A stretch of DNA of 64,000 nucleotides from Sinisalibacter lacisalsi (lineage in GTDB: Bacteria > Pseudomonadota > Alphaproteobacteria > Rhodobacterales > Rhodobacteraceae): NCBI RefSeq assembly GCF_014640115.1, contig NZ_BMGI01000002.1, positions 496,001 to 560,000 on the forward strand, in the 5' to 3' direction. The notes under the pieces are model-generated. The model was not told the origin of the DNA. It did no database searches and saw only the letters and a program-made list of their open reading frames with translations. The position numbers and the translations under genes were made by a program. The stretch's first letter is position 1. Each line of letters begins with the position of its first letter. This document shows positions 11,389 to 26,817 of the stretch, one piece after another.

Positions 11389-12339
11389 CTACCCCGTCGC
11401 CCGCGCCAGCATCCGCGCCCTGAGCACCCCCGCCGCGCCGAGCTGCACCACGTAAGCCAGCATGATCGGCACCAGGAAACTCGGCCCGAAACGGTCGAGC
11501 GAGAACGAGGCGAGGATCAGCGCCAGCGTGATGTAACGCGTCACCATGTGCCAGTAGACGGCTCGGCCCTCGGGGCTGTCGCCGGTGAAGGCGGTGGCGA
11601 GCGCGATGGCCACAGCATAGAAGGTGAGCGTCGCGGCGAAACCGATCGCCAGCGTGGCCGGATCGAGGCGGAACAGGGCCTGGGCGCTGTCGAGCGAGAA
11701 CAGGTAGAAGACGATCCCCGCCATGGTGATCTGCGAGATCGCCCGGGCGTGACGCTCGGCGAAGGCGACGAGACCGGGGGCGTCGTCGCGCGCCCAGCGG
11801 CTGATCAGGAACGGCAGCACGATCAGCACCAAGAAGGGCGCGAAGGGCGGGACGCGCAGCGAAGCGCCCGTGGCCACCCCCGCCGCTTCGACAGGCGGAA
11901 AGAACGGCGCCGCGAGGCCCGGGAAGGCGTCGAAAACCAACGTCACCGGCAGGATCAGCGCCAGGTTCACCACCGAGAGCAGGAACCCCAGCCGCACATC
12001 CGCGCCGGCGCTGCGGATCCAGGCCATCACCATGCCGCCGCCGGGCAGCAGCGCGAGCAGGAAAAGTGCGGCGGCGATGCCCAGATCGCGGCTGAGCCAG
12101 CCGATCAGCAGCGCGGCGGCGGCGAGCAGAACGAAGTTCAGACCAAGGTTGAGCGCGATCGGCCGCGCCTCGGCCCGGCCCAGCCGCAGCGCGGCGGTGT
12201 CGAGGCGAAACAGCGTCGGGGTGACGAGGAAGACCCCCGCGAAGATACAGACGAGGGCGGAAAAACCAAAGCCGCCGGTGAGCGCACCGACGCCGAGGCC
12301 CAAGCCCATGGCGGCGAGAAGGATCAGGATCTGTTGCAT
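11389..12339 (-). CDS. ACR3/BASS-like permease
   Basis: This 316-residue integral membrane protein has about 10 hydrophobic segments and resembles the bile acid:sodium symporter/ACR3 arsenite-efflux fold. The segment LALLPGGGMVMAWIRSA followed by SVVNLALILPV aligns with the ACR3 core (APC-x-AMVFVW, then VxxND). The arsenite-binding cysteine of that core is replaced by glycine, and the ND pair reads NL. An arsenite role is therefore doubtful; transport of an organic anion is more likely. The ATG at 12339 has GGGGAAG upstream. A cluster of three palindromes separates it from mfd. No ars genes are nearby. Confidence 0.75.
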   Translation of the reverse strand: MQQILILLAAMGLGLGVGALTGGFGFSALVCIFAGVFLVTPTLFRLDTAALRLGRAEARPIALNLGLNFVLLAAAALLIGWLSRDLGIAAALFLLALLPGGGMVMAWIRSAGADVRLGFLLSVVNLALILPVTLVFDAFPGLAAPFFPPVEAAGVATGASLRVPPFAPFLVLIVLPFLISRWARDDAPGLVAFAERHARAISQITMAGIVFYLFSLDSAQALFRLDPATLAIGFAATLTFYAVAIALATAFTGDSPEGRAVYWHMVTRYITLALILASFSLDRFGPSFLVPIMLAYVVQLGAAGVLRARMLARATG

Positions 12340-12422
12340 GGCTTCCCCGGTCTGGCCCTCGCTGCACATGGCGCCGCGACACGCGCGATCAAGCCGGGCA
12401 GTTTGTCGCGGGCGGGCCCGGG

Positions 12423-12490
12423 CGAAATCCGCGGCGGATTTCGGGCCGATTTCCGTACGGAAATCGTCGCGGTTTCCGTACGGAAACCGC
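12423..12490. repeat. Array of three perfect palindromes (array 1)
   Basis: Three consecutive palindromes lie between mfd and the permease gene. The first (12423-12443) has arms CGAAATCCGC around a single G. The second (12447-12466) has arm CGATTTCCGT and no loop. The third (12469-12490) has arm GCGGTTTCCGT and no loop. The first element recurs base for base at 17719-17739. The array lies just after the mfd stop codon (12498) on the mfd strand, so it could act as a transcript end. It could equally be a mobile or REP-like repeat. Confidence 0.85.
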
Positions 12491-12497
12491 CCTGCCC

Positions 12498-15971
<3,474 letters not shown>

Positions 15972-16041
15972 GGCCCGGGGCTGTTACTCCGCGCTGCGGG
16001 CGGGATCAACCGGTGATCGCGCAGCCGGCGCGCACCGCCGC

Positions 16042-17705
<1,664 letters not shown>

Positions 17706-17718
17706 CCACGCGGCGGGA

Positions 17719-17786
17719 CGAAATCCGCGGCGGATTTCGTAACGGAAAACGGACGTTTTCCGGGCCGTTTTCCGCGGCGGAAAACG
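17719..17786. repeat. Array of three palindromes (array 2)
   Basis: Just after hemB come three palindromes. The first (17719-17739) is identical to the first element of the array at 12423. The second (17743-17762) has 8-base arms CGGAAAAC/GTTTTCCG around GGAC. The third (17766-17786) has arms CGTTTTCCGC around a single G. The spacing of about 4 bases between elements matches the other array. It may end the hemB transcript, but there is no T-run after any stem. Confidence 0.85.
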
Positions 17787-17945
17787 CGCCCGCGGCGGGC
17801 CGGGCGCCGCTTCGGCGCGGGAGCGGAGTTTCGCCATCTGAGCGAGGTCACGGGTGACAGGTGCGCGGGCTTGGCGTATCATTCCGCCCGTTCCCGGGCG
17901 CAAGACCCGGGCGTGGGCACGAGGCATTCGAAAGGCGGCAGCACG

Positions 17946-18506
17946 ATGAGCAAACTCTCCAGACGCGGTTTCATGGTTACCCTTGGCGGCGGCGGGCTTG
18001 CGCTCGCGGGCTGCGGCAACGGCATGGGCTCGGAAGGCCCCTCGCGGATCGACGCGCGGGTCGCCGCCACGCTGCAACAGATGTATCAGGAAGTGCCCGA
18101 CAGCCGGCGGCTGGAGGAAAAATCGGTCGGCATGCTGGTGATGCCGCTGGTCACCGAAGCCGGCTTCGGCGTCGGCGGCGCCTACGGGCGCGGCGCGCTG
18201 ATGGTGGGCGGTGTCGCGGTGGATTACTACGCCCAGACCAAGGCGAGTTTCGGCATCCAGGCCGGGGCGCAACAATATGCCCACGTGCTGTTCTTCATGA
18301 CCGAAGACGCGCTGGCCAATTTCCGCACCGCCTCGGGCTGGGTGGCGGGGGCCGACCTGAAATACGCCGTCGCCACCGAAGGCGGCCGGATTTCCGCCGA
18401 CTCGATCACCACCATGAGCCCGGTCGTCGCCCTCGTGTTCAGCCAGGCCGGGCTGATCATCGGCGCGACGCTGGAGGGCTCGAAATACACCCGGATCATT
18501 CCCTGA
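17946..18506 (+). CDS. Tat-exported lipoprotein with SYLF (Ysc84) domain
   Basis: This 186-residue protein has a twin-arginine signal (SRRGFM at residues 5-10) and a lipobox LALAGC with Cys23 as the expected lipidation site, so it is probably folded before export and anchored in the envelope. Residues of about 60-186 match the SYLF/Ysc84 lipid-binding domain: SVGMLVMPLVTEAGFGVGGAYGRGALM, then VDYYAQTKASFGIQAGAQQY and the ending EGSKYTRI. SYLF proteins bind phosphoinositides in eukaryotes; the bacterial role is not established. The ATG at 17946 follows AAAGGCGG. It stands alone between the repeat array and the convergent phospholipase-like gene. Confidence 0.88.
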   Translation: MSKLSRRGFMVTLGGGGLALAGCGNGMGSEGPSRIDARVAATLQQMYQEVPDSRRLEEKSVGMLVMPLVTEAGFGVGGAYGRGALMVGGVAVDYYAQTKASFGIQAGAQQYAHVLFFMTEDALANFRTASGWVAGADLKYAVATEGGRISADSITTMSPVVALVFSQAGLIIGATLEGSKYTRIIP

Positions 18507-18546
18507 CCCGATCCCGGCGGCCGTGGGCCAGGCCCGCGCCGGTCGT

Positions 18547-18987
18547 TCAGTAGGCGCGCGCCGCGCCCTGGGCGAAGAGCGCGCCGAGGCGGTCGAGGAT
18601 CGCCCATGGCGGCTCGATCCCGAGGCTGACATCGCGCGCCCAGTCGGCGGCGGCGAGGCTCATCTTGTAGCGGTGCCCGTCGGGATCACGGCAAGGCGCC
18701 ATCGCGATCACCTCGTAGACCGCGCGCGCCTTGGCCGCCATCACCGGGTTGGGCCAGGGCCGGTTGCGCAATTCATCCATGAAGACGAGATCGCAGCCGC
18801 AATCGAGCAAGCCCGTTTGAGCGATACACAGGTCGTGGCGCTGACAGGCGGCGTCGAGCAGGTCGAGCGCGGGGCCGGCGCCGTGGTTCGGCCCGCACCA
18901 GTTGCCATGCACCGGAAAAGCCATGCCCTGCGCCACCGCGGGCGGCGCGATGAGCAAGGCAAACAGCAGGGCGATCACGCGGGTCAT
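18547..18987 (-). CDS. Secreted phospholipase A2-like protein
   Basis: This 146-residue protein has a signal peptide (VIALLFALLIAPPAVAQG, cleavage near 20). Its core matches conventional secreted phospholipase A2: a calcium-loop-like WCGPNHGAG, then DLLDAACQRHDLC with the catalytic pair H51-D52, and a further cysteine pair C63-G-C65-D. PLA2 enzymes release the sn-2 fatty acid of phospholipids using calcium. Because the nucleophile-activating His/Asp and the paired cysteines are kept, activity is plausible, but the protein is not characterised. It lies about 100 bases downstream of nnr on the same strand and is convergent with the SYLF gene. Confidence 0.75.
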   Translation of the reverse strand: MTRVIALLFALLIAPPAVAQGMAFPVHGNWCGPNHGAGPALDLLDAACQRHDLCIAQTGLLDCGCDLVFMDELRNRPWPNPVMAAKARAVYEVIAMAPCRDPDGHRYKMSLAAADWARDVSLGIEPPWAILDRLGALFAQGAARAY

Positions 18988-19085
18988 GGCGTCAATTCTG
19001 CGCCAGGGATCGGCCCGCGTCCAGCGCCGCTTTGCCGCACGGCGGGGTTTGGCCAGCAGGACGGGACGAGTCCTTGCGCCGGACC

Positions 19086-21178
<2,093 letters not shown>

Positions 21179-21229
21179 CCGGCCCCGCGAGCCTAAAATC
21201 CAAACTCTGAAACCAAGGGAAAATGTCAA

Positions 21230-22636
21230 ATGAACAACGCTGACGTTCTCAAGCTGATGTCGGAAGAAGATGTCGCCTACGTCGATATCCGCTTCACCGA
21301 CCCGAAGGGCAAGCTGCAGCACGTGACCGTGGTTGCCGGCCTCGTCGACGAGGACTTCCTCGAAGAGGGCTTCATGTTCGACGGCTCGTCGATCGCCGGC
21401 TGGAAGTCGATCGAAGCCTCCGACATGAAGCTGATGCCCGATCCGGGCTCGGCCTACATCGACCCGTTCTATGCCGAGAAGACGCTCTGCCTGCACTGTT
21501 CGATCGTCGAGCCCGACACCGGCGAGCCCTACGAGCGCGATCCGCGCGGCACCGCGCAGAAGGCCGAAGCCTACCTCAAGTCCACCGGCATCGGTGACGT
21601 GGCCTATTTCGGGCCGGAAGCCGAGTTCTTCCTGTTCGACGACGTGCGCTACTCGGTGACGCCGCACAAGGTTTCGTTCCAGCTCGACGCGGTCGATGCC
21701 GCCTGGAACACCGATACCGAATACGAGATGGGCAACATGGGCCACCGCGCCCAGCACAAGGGCGGCTACTTCCCGGTCAACCCGATCGACGACGGCCAGG
21801 ACATCCGCTCGGAAATGCTCTCGACGATGAAGCAGATCGGCATGAAGGTCGACAAGCACCACCACGAGGTGGCCAGCGCCCAGCACGAGCTTGGCCTGAT
21901 CTTCGACAGCCTCACCACCCAGGCCGACGAACTGCAGAAATACAAGTACATCATCCACAACGTCGCCGCCGCCTATGGCAAGTCGGCCACCTTCATGCCC
22001 AAGCCGATGAAGGGCGACAACGGCTCGGGGATGCACGTCAACATGTCGATCTGGAAGGACGGCAAGCCGCTCTTCGCCGGCGACAAGTATGCCGACCTGA
22101 GCCAGGAAGCGCTGTGGTTCATCGGCGGGGTGCTCAAGCACGCGAAAACGCTGAACGCCTTCACCAACCCGGCGACCAACTCCTACAAGCGCCTCGTGCC
22201 CGGTTTCGAAGCCCCGGTGCTGCGCGCCTACTCGGCCCGCAACCGCTCGGGCTGCGTCCGGATCCCGTGGACCGAGAGCCCGAAGGCCAAGCGCGTCGAG
22301 GCCCGTTTCCCCGATCCGGCGGCGAACCCCTACCTCGCCTTCGCGGCGCTGCTTATGGCCGGCCTCGACGGGATCAAGAACAAGATCGATCCCGGCCCGG
22401 CGCAGGACAAGAACCTCTACGACCTGCCGCCCGAAGAACTGCAGGACATCGAGACCGTCTGCGGCTCGCTGCGCGAGGCGCTCACGTCGCTGGAGAACGA
22501 CCACGACTTCCTGCTCGCGGGTGATGTCTTCACCAAGGACCAGATCCAGGGCTACCTCGATCTGAAGTGGGAAGAGGTCTATGCCTACGAGCACACCCCG
22601 CACCCGGTGGAATACCTGATGTATTACAGCGTCTGA
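21230..22636 (+). CDS. glnA: Glutamine synthetase, type I
   Basis: GlnA makes glutamine from glutamate, ammonia and ATP as a dodecamer. This 468-residue type-I enzyme has the metal/substrate motifs [15 protein letters not shown] and [12 protein letters not shown], the ATP region [10 protein letters not shown], and the R-loop [19 protein letters not shown]. The adenylylation site Tyr397 is intact in NLYDLPPEE, so activity can be controlled by GlnE under PII. The ATG at 21230 follows AAGGGA. It is cotranscribed with glnB and ends at a strong intrinsic terminator 25 bases later. Confidence 0.99.
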   Translation: MNNADVLKLMSEEDVAYVDIRFTDPKGKLQHVTVVAGLVDEDFLEEGFMFDGSSIAGWKSIEASDMKLMPDPGSAYIDPFYAEKTLCLHCSIVEPDTGEPYERDPRGTAQKAEAYLKSTGIGDVAYFGPEAEFFLFDDVRYSVTPHKVSFQLDAVDAAWNTDTEYEMGNMGHRAQHKGGYFPVNPIDDGQDIRSEMLSTMKQIGMKVDKHHHEVASAQHELGLIFDSLTTQADELQKYKYIIHNVAAAYGKSATFMPKPMKGDNGSGMHVNMSIWKDGKPLFAGDKYADLSQEALWFIGGVLKHAKTLNAFTNPATNSYKRLVPGFEAPVLRAYSARNRSGCVRIPWTESPKAKRVEARFPDPAANPYLAFAALLMAGLDGIKNKIDPGPAQDKNLYDLPPEELQDIETVCGSLREALTSLENDHDFLLAGDVFTKDQIQGYLDLKWEEVYAYEHTPHPVEYLMYYSV

Positions 22637-22660
22637 CCCGACCGGGACGACACAACCAGA

Positions 22661-22690
22661 GGGGCGCCTTGATGGCGCCCCTTTTTTCTT
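22661..22690 (+). terminator. Rho-independent terminator of glnBA
   Basis: A stem of 8 GC-rich pairs (GGGGCGCC and GGCGCCCC around TTGAT) is followed by TTTTTTCTT. It lies 25 bases after the glnA stop codon and is the clearest intrinsic terminator in the window. Confidence 0.93.
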
Positions 22691-22861
22691 GTGCACTGGT
22701 CGCTTGAGGCGCGGCGCGAAACAGTTGCGACGGGCCGCCGCGATTTGAGCCCGAAATAAGACAATCCTTGGCCCTTCGATGTTCAATAATCTTGAAAAGA
22801 TCAAATTGTAGCCGGATTCTTGGGATTACCTGTGGTTGATCTGATGGCAGGAGGGCCCGTG

Positions 22862-23725
22862 ATGACCGGATTCGCCAACAGTACGATTGCAGCGTTGTGT
22901 TACGCAAACGAGACCGAGATCGACTTCCAGGAGCTGAGCCATGAACTGGGCCGGGCGCTCTGGACCAACCCCGAGGGGCAGCTCGACATCGACGCTGCCT
23001 ACGATGATTTCGTGGTCTACGATCTGGCGACGATGCGTATCTGTCTCGCCTATACCCGGCTCGCGGGCGCCCTGCCGGACGCCGAGACCGCCCCGCGCTT
23101 TGCCGAGTGCATCGTGGTGTCGGTCGGGCCCGGCCCCGACGGCGTGCCCGCCGGTCCCGGCACCGAGGACCGCGCAGCGATCTGCCAGGGGCTGGCCGAC
23201 CGGATCACCATGCACTGCGGGCCGGAACGTTTGATCGTGCGCGAATACCCCGGCGCCTTCGATGCCGACGCGCACGACGCGCTGGTGGAAGACATCGCCA
23301 CCCCGCGCGCCCGCAACCTCACCGCGCCCTACGACCCGCGCACCGAGGAACTGATGTGGGAGATGGCGCAGAAAGCCTGGAGCGAAACCGCACCGGCGCC
23401 GGAGCCGCAGCCGGAATACAGCGCGGATGTGATCGACATCACCGCCGCGAAGGCCGCGCGCGACGCCACGCCGGAGGAGGACGACGAGGACGCGCTCTGG
23501 GACCGCGACCCCGAGAGCCAGCCGATCGTGCACCGTGCCGCCGTCAACGGGCTGAACGCGGCGATGCTGGTCTTCGCCCTGCCGGTGGGCGCGGCGCTGC
23601 TCACCCTGGCCGTGCTCGGGCGCGAGAGCCTCGGCTTTTCGGCCCGCACCACGGCGATCACCGGCTCGGTGATGGGCGCGTCGCAGACCGATGTGGCCCA
23701 GTCCCTGCTCGCGATGCTGAGTTGA
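22862..23725 (+). CDS. Hypothetical protein with one C-terminal membrane segment
   Basis: This 287-residue protein is one I do not recognise. Residues 1-170 look globular and mixed alpha/beta, with ELSHELGRALWTNPEGQLDID near the start and DDFVVYDLATMRICLAY. An acidic, proline-rich linker follows (APAPEPQPE, then EEDDEDALWDRDPES). A hydrophobic segment at about 237-256 (MLVFALPVGAALLTLAVLG) would anchor the C-terminus in the membrane. The start at 22862 is set by AGGAGGG just upstream. It stands alone after the glnBA terminator and ends at a convergent hairpin, so it is probably a single-gene unit. Confidence 0.85.
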   Translation: MTGFANSTIAALCYANETEIDFQELSHELGRALWTNPEGQLDIDAAYDDFVVYDLATMRICLAYTRLAGALPDAETAPRFAECIVVSVGPGPDGVPAGPGTEDRAAICQGLADRITMHCGPERLIVREYPGAFDADAHDALVEDIATPRARNLTAPYDPRTEELMWEMAQKAWSETAPAPEPQPEYSADVIDITAAKAARDATPEEDDEDALWDRDPESQPIVHRAAVNGLNAAMLVFALPVGAALLTLAVLGRESLGFSARTTAITGSVMGASQTDVAQSLLAMLS

Positions 23726-23751
23726 CCCCGGCCCCGGATTGCGCGCCGGGG
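23726..23751. terminator. Bidirectional hairpin between convergent genes
   Basis: Arms CCCCGGC and GCCGGGG enclose a 12-base loop, exactly between the stop codons of two convergent genes. No T-run follows on either strand, so its terminator role is inferred from position. Confidence 0.5.
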
Positions 23752-23753
23752 CC

Positions 23754-24554
23754 TCAGATCACCGCCGCGCGCCCGGCCAGCGCCGCGCGGTCCTCCGGCG
23801 CGAGCGTCTCCATCGCCAGAACGAAGGTGTGGATCGAGAACACCACCGCGCGCGTGCGCGCGAGGCGTTTGAGCACCTGCCGCTCCATCCTCAGCCAGCG
23901 CGCGCTGCCCGGCGCGCAAGACCGCGTCTCGCCCTCCCGGCGCGGCTGGTGCAGGGCGGGATCGCCGTAAACGAGCGCATTCGCCCGCCAGATCGGCCGC
24001 TCCGGCTGGAGCCCGTCGAACAGGCGCTGCACCCGCCGGGCAATATCGTCATCATACGCCGGCACCGGCACGTGGATCGCGGTGAGCGGGCGCAGGAACT
24101 TCTGCGCCAGCGTCCAGCTTGCCGGAAAGCAGAGCACCGCACCGGTGAGCACATGTTCGCGCGCGCCGGCGGGCTTTTCGAGAATCACCAAGTCTTCCTG
24201 CACCAGCCGCCCGGCGGTGGCGAGCGGATCGGCCCGGTCGAGCGGCACGATCACGCCGTCGGGCCTCTGCACCTGCCCGGCGGACAGCGCGTAGCCGGGC
24301 GCGCCGGCGATCTCGGCCAGCACCGCCTCGAGCAATTCTTCCGCCGCCGGGCGCGCGGCGGGATCGAGCGCCAGCACCATTGCGCGGCGCGCGGCGATCA
24401 GCGAATCGCGCAGCGCCATCTGGCCGGCGAAGGCCTCGTCGGCAATCAACCATTCCCCCGGCGCAACCGGGTTCAGCCCCGGCAGGCGGCGGGTCTTCTC
24501 CTCGGCCCAGGGCCGGAACGGCAGATGATCTTGCAGGATCGGCTCGCTCTGCAT
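23754..24554 (-). CDS. HDOD-like heme-dependent oxidative N-demethylase family (DUF3445)
   Basis: This 266-residue member of the DUF3445 family includes the heme-dependent oxidative N-demethylase, which removes methyl groups from dimethylamine or similar amines. The typical order is visible: GLNPVAPGEWLIADEAFAGQ near residue 26, LTGAVLCFPASWTLAQKFLR around 138, HVPVPAYDDDIARRVQRLF, and RMERQVLKRLARTRAVVFSI near the C-terminus. The ATG at 24554 is preferred over a GTG at 24560 because GAGGTGG is well placed for it. The EEP gene upstream ends 7 bases before, indicating one operon. Substrate and heme ligand cannot be assigned here. Confidence 0.85.
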   Translation of the reverse strand: MQSEPILQDHLPFRPWAEEKTRRLPGLNPVAPGEWLIADEAFAGQMALRDSLIAARRAMVLALDPAARPAAEELLEAVLAEIAGAPGYALSAGQVQRPDGVIVPLDRADPLATAGRLVQEDLVILEKPAGAREHVLTGAVLCFPASWTLAQKFLRPLTAIHVPVPAYDDDIARRVQRLFDGLQPERPIWRANALVYGDPALHQPRREGETRSCAPGSARWLRMERQVLKRLARTRAVVFSIHTFVLAMETLAPEDRAALAGRAAVI

Positions 24555-24561
24555 CGCCACC

Positions 24562-25305
24562 TCAGAACCGCATGGTGAATTCGGCCAGAACGCCGTGGTG
24601 GTCCGACCCCAGCAGCGGCAGGCGCACCGCCGCGCCCTCGGCGCCGGTGGCGAGCACGAAGTCGATCGGCAGCCCGATGACCGGGTTGGGCCGGAAGGTG
24701 GTGAGCGTCGGGCCGATCCGGCGCACCCCGGCGGCGCGCGCGATCCCGCGCACCGAGGCCGAAAGCGGGAAGGCGTTGAAATCGCCGCCGATGATCTTCG
24801 GCCCCGCCAGCGCCGCGATTTCCGGCGCGAGGGCGATCACCATCTCGCGGTGCAGCGGCTGATCGGGGGTTTCGAGATGCACCGACAGCACCCAGACCGG
24901 CCCTTCGGGCATGGTCACCTGCATCGCGGTCACGCCCCGCCCTTCCAGGCAGCTCGCGGAGCCCTCGACCATCGGCCAGCGCGACGCCACCGCGACGCCG
25001 CCGATATCGCGAAAACGGCACAGTTTCTGCGACGGATAATCCGGCTTCAAACCGTCGAGCACGGCGCGATTGGCGCGGCTGACCTCCTGCAGCGTGACCG
25101 TGTCGGGCGCGCGGGCGCGAATGTCGTCGACGATGGCGGCCTTGTCGGCGAGATCGAACATCAGGTTCTTCTGGTAATGCACGATCACGCGCGGGCCCGG
25201 CTGCGCCCCCGCGCCGGGCACGACGAAGGCGATCATGGCGACCATCACGATCACGCGCCAGAGGCCCGGAAACGGCACCGGGAAAGCCGCAAAAACTCTT
25301 TTCAT
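24562..25305 (-). CDS. Exported endonuclease/exonuclease/phosphatase-family protein
   Basis: This 247-residue EEP-fold hydrolase has an N-terminal signal or anchor (LWRVIVMVAMIAFVVPGAGAQ). The metal-dependent phosphodiesterase core is intact: Glu in TLQEV near 75, GGDFNAFPLS near 175, LPIDFVLA near 215 and the catalytic LGSDHHGVLAEF at the end. Members cleave nucleic acids, phosphoinositides or sphingomyelin; which applies here is unknown. It is the first gene of a pair with the DUF3445 gene and is divergent from the hydrolase-OsmC fusion across a 131-base spacer that holds both promoters. Confidence 0.9.
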   Translation of the reverse strand: MKRVFAAFPVPFPGLWRVIVMVAMIAFVVPGAGAQPGPRVIVHYQKNLMFDLADKAAIVDDIRARAPDTVTLQEVSRANRAVLDGLKPDYPSQKLCRFRDIGGVAVASRWPMVEGSASCLEGRGVTAMQVTMPEGPVWVLSVHLETPDQPLHREMVIALAPEIAALAGPKIIGGDFNAFPLSASVRGIARAAGVRRIGPTLTTFRPNPVIGLPIDFVLATGAEGAAVRLPLLGSDHHGVLAEFTMRF

Positions 25306-25436
25306 CCAGGCACCCTAGGTCAATCGAAAATGATCCGCAAAGCCTTCCCGCACCACGTTTGCGAGAGCCGACCGGGGCGGGCTTGCATCGGCGAGAAAAT
25401 GCCAGCACCTTGCGCCGAAACGAAAGGCCGGCAGAG

Positions 25437-26684
25437 ATGAAAACCGAGAGCTTCACCTTCACGGGCCACGACGGCGGCGAGCTCGCCGGGCGGCTCGATC
25501 TGCCCGAGGGGCCGGTGCGCGCCACCGCGCTGTTTGCCCATTGCTTCACCTGCAGCAAGAACATCCTGCCCGCCCGGCGCATCGCGGCGCGGCTGACCGA
25601 GGCGGGGCTCGCGGTGTTGCGCTTCGATTTCACCGGGCTCGGCCAGAGCGAGGGGGAATTCGCCGACACCACCTTCGCCTCCAACATCGGTGATCTGCAC
25701 GCGGCGGCCGAGGCGCTGGCGGCGCGGGGCATGGCGCCGAGCCTGATGATCGGCCATTCGCTCGGCGGCACGGCGGTGCTGAAGGCGGCGGCGGCGCTGG
25801 ACGGGATCAAGGCCGTGGTCACCCTCGGCAGCCCGGCCGCCCCCAACCACGTCACCCACAACTTCGCCCGCCGGCTCGAAGAGATCGAGCGGAACGGCGT
25901 TGCCGAGGTCGATCTCGGGGGGCGGAAATTCAACATTTCCAAGGCTTTCCTCGACGACATCCAGGAGCATGACCTGACCGCGGCGATCCACGGCCTGGGC
26001 GCGGCGCTCCTGGTGATGCACGCCCCGCGCGACATGGTGGTGGGAATCGACAACGCCGCCGAGATCTTCAAGGCAGCGCGCCATCCCAAGAGCTTTGTCA
26101 CGCTCGGCGACGCCGACCACATGATCAGCCGCAGCGAGGATGCCGAATACGCCGCCACCGTGATCGCGGCCTGGGCCGGGCGCTACCTCGGGATCGACCG
26201 CGCCGCGCCAGCCACGCGCGCGATGCCCGCCCCCGCCGACCCTGCCCCGGAGGGCACCGTGCGGGTGCGCGAGATTGACCCGGAGGGGTTCACCCAGGAG
26301 ATCGCGAACGGGCCATGGCACGGCTTCATCGGCGACGAGCCGGAAGAGGTGGGCGGCGGCAACAAGGGCCCCAACCCCTATGCCCTGCTCAAGGCCGCGC
26401 TCGGCACCTGCACCTCGATGACGATGCGGATGTATGCGCGGGTGAAGAAATGGCCGGTGACCGGGATCAGCGTCGACGTGACCCACCGCAAGGAACCCGC
26501 CGCGGACGGCGCGAAGGACGATCGCGGCCGGCCGCTGAAGGTTGACGTTTTCACCCGGCGGATCACGCTGGAGGGCGATCTCGACGACGGCCAGCGTGCC
26601 CGGCTGATCGAGATCGCCGACCGCTGCCCGGTGCACCTGACCCTGCACCGCGCCAGCCGGATCGAGACCGAGGTCGCGGGCTGA
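25437..26684 (+). CDS. Alpha/beta hydrolase-OsmC fusion protein
   Basis: This 415-residue protein combines two domains. Residues 1-255 form an alpha/beta hydrolase with the nucleophile Ser108 in GHSLGG and a late DADH motif for the acid/base. Residues 265-415 form an OsmC/Ohr-like peroxiredoxin domain with Cys325 (GTCTSM) and Cys397 (DRCPVH), the pair that reduces organic hydroperoxides. The fusion is a known architecture in proteobacteria, but the reason for it is not. The ATG at 25437 follows AAAGG; an earlier in-frame start at 25359 lies in the promoter spacer. A dispersed repeat with a GC hairpin follows the stop codon. Confidence 0.93.
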   Translation: MKTESFTFTGHDGGELAGRLDLPEGPVRATALFAHCFTCSKNILPARRIAARLTEAGLAVLRFDFTGLGQSEGEFADTTFASNIGDLHAAAEALAARGMAPSLMIGHSLGGTAVLKAAAALDGIKAVVTLGSPAAPNHVTHNFARRLEEIERNGVAEVDLGGRKFNISKAFLDDIQEHDLTAAIHGLGAALLVMHAPRDMVVGIDNAAEIFKAARHPKSFVTLGDADHMISRSEDAEYAATVIAAWAGRYLGIDRAAPATRAMPAPADPAPEGTVRVREIDPEGFTQEIANGPWHGFIGDEPEEVGGGNKGPNPYALLKAALGTCTSMTMRMYARVKKWPVTGISVDVTHRKEPAADGAKDDRGRPLKVDVFTRRITLEGDLDDGQRARLIEIADRCPVHLTLHRASRIETEVAG

Positions 26685-26695
26685 CCGCCCGCGCC

Positions 26696-26764
26696 GGGGG
26701 GGCGCTGCCCCCCTCGCCCGTTCCGGGCTCACCCCCCGAGGTATTTCGGCCAGGATGAAGGGGC
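26696..26764 (+). repeat. Dispersed intergenic repeat, copy 1, with GC hairpin
   Basis: A GGGGGG/CCCCCC hairpin around CGCTG (26696-26713) is followed by the core CCCCCGAGGTATTT..CCAGGATGAAGGGGC (26732-26764). The same two-part structure occurs at 43491-43540, and a related inverted copy at 58891-58925. It follows the hydrolase-OsmC stop and probably doubles as its transcript end. Confidence 0.8.
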
Positions 26765-26817
26765 CGGGGATTGTTTCGGTCTTGACCTGCGTGCCCGCCT
26801 GCCGGAAACCGGGCGCC

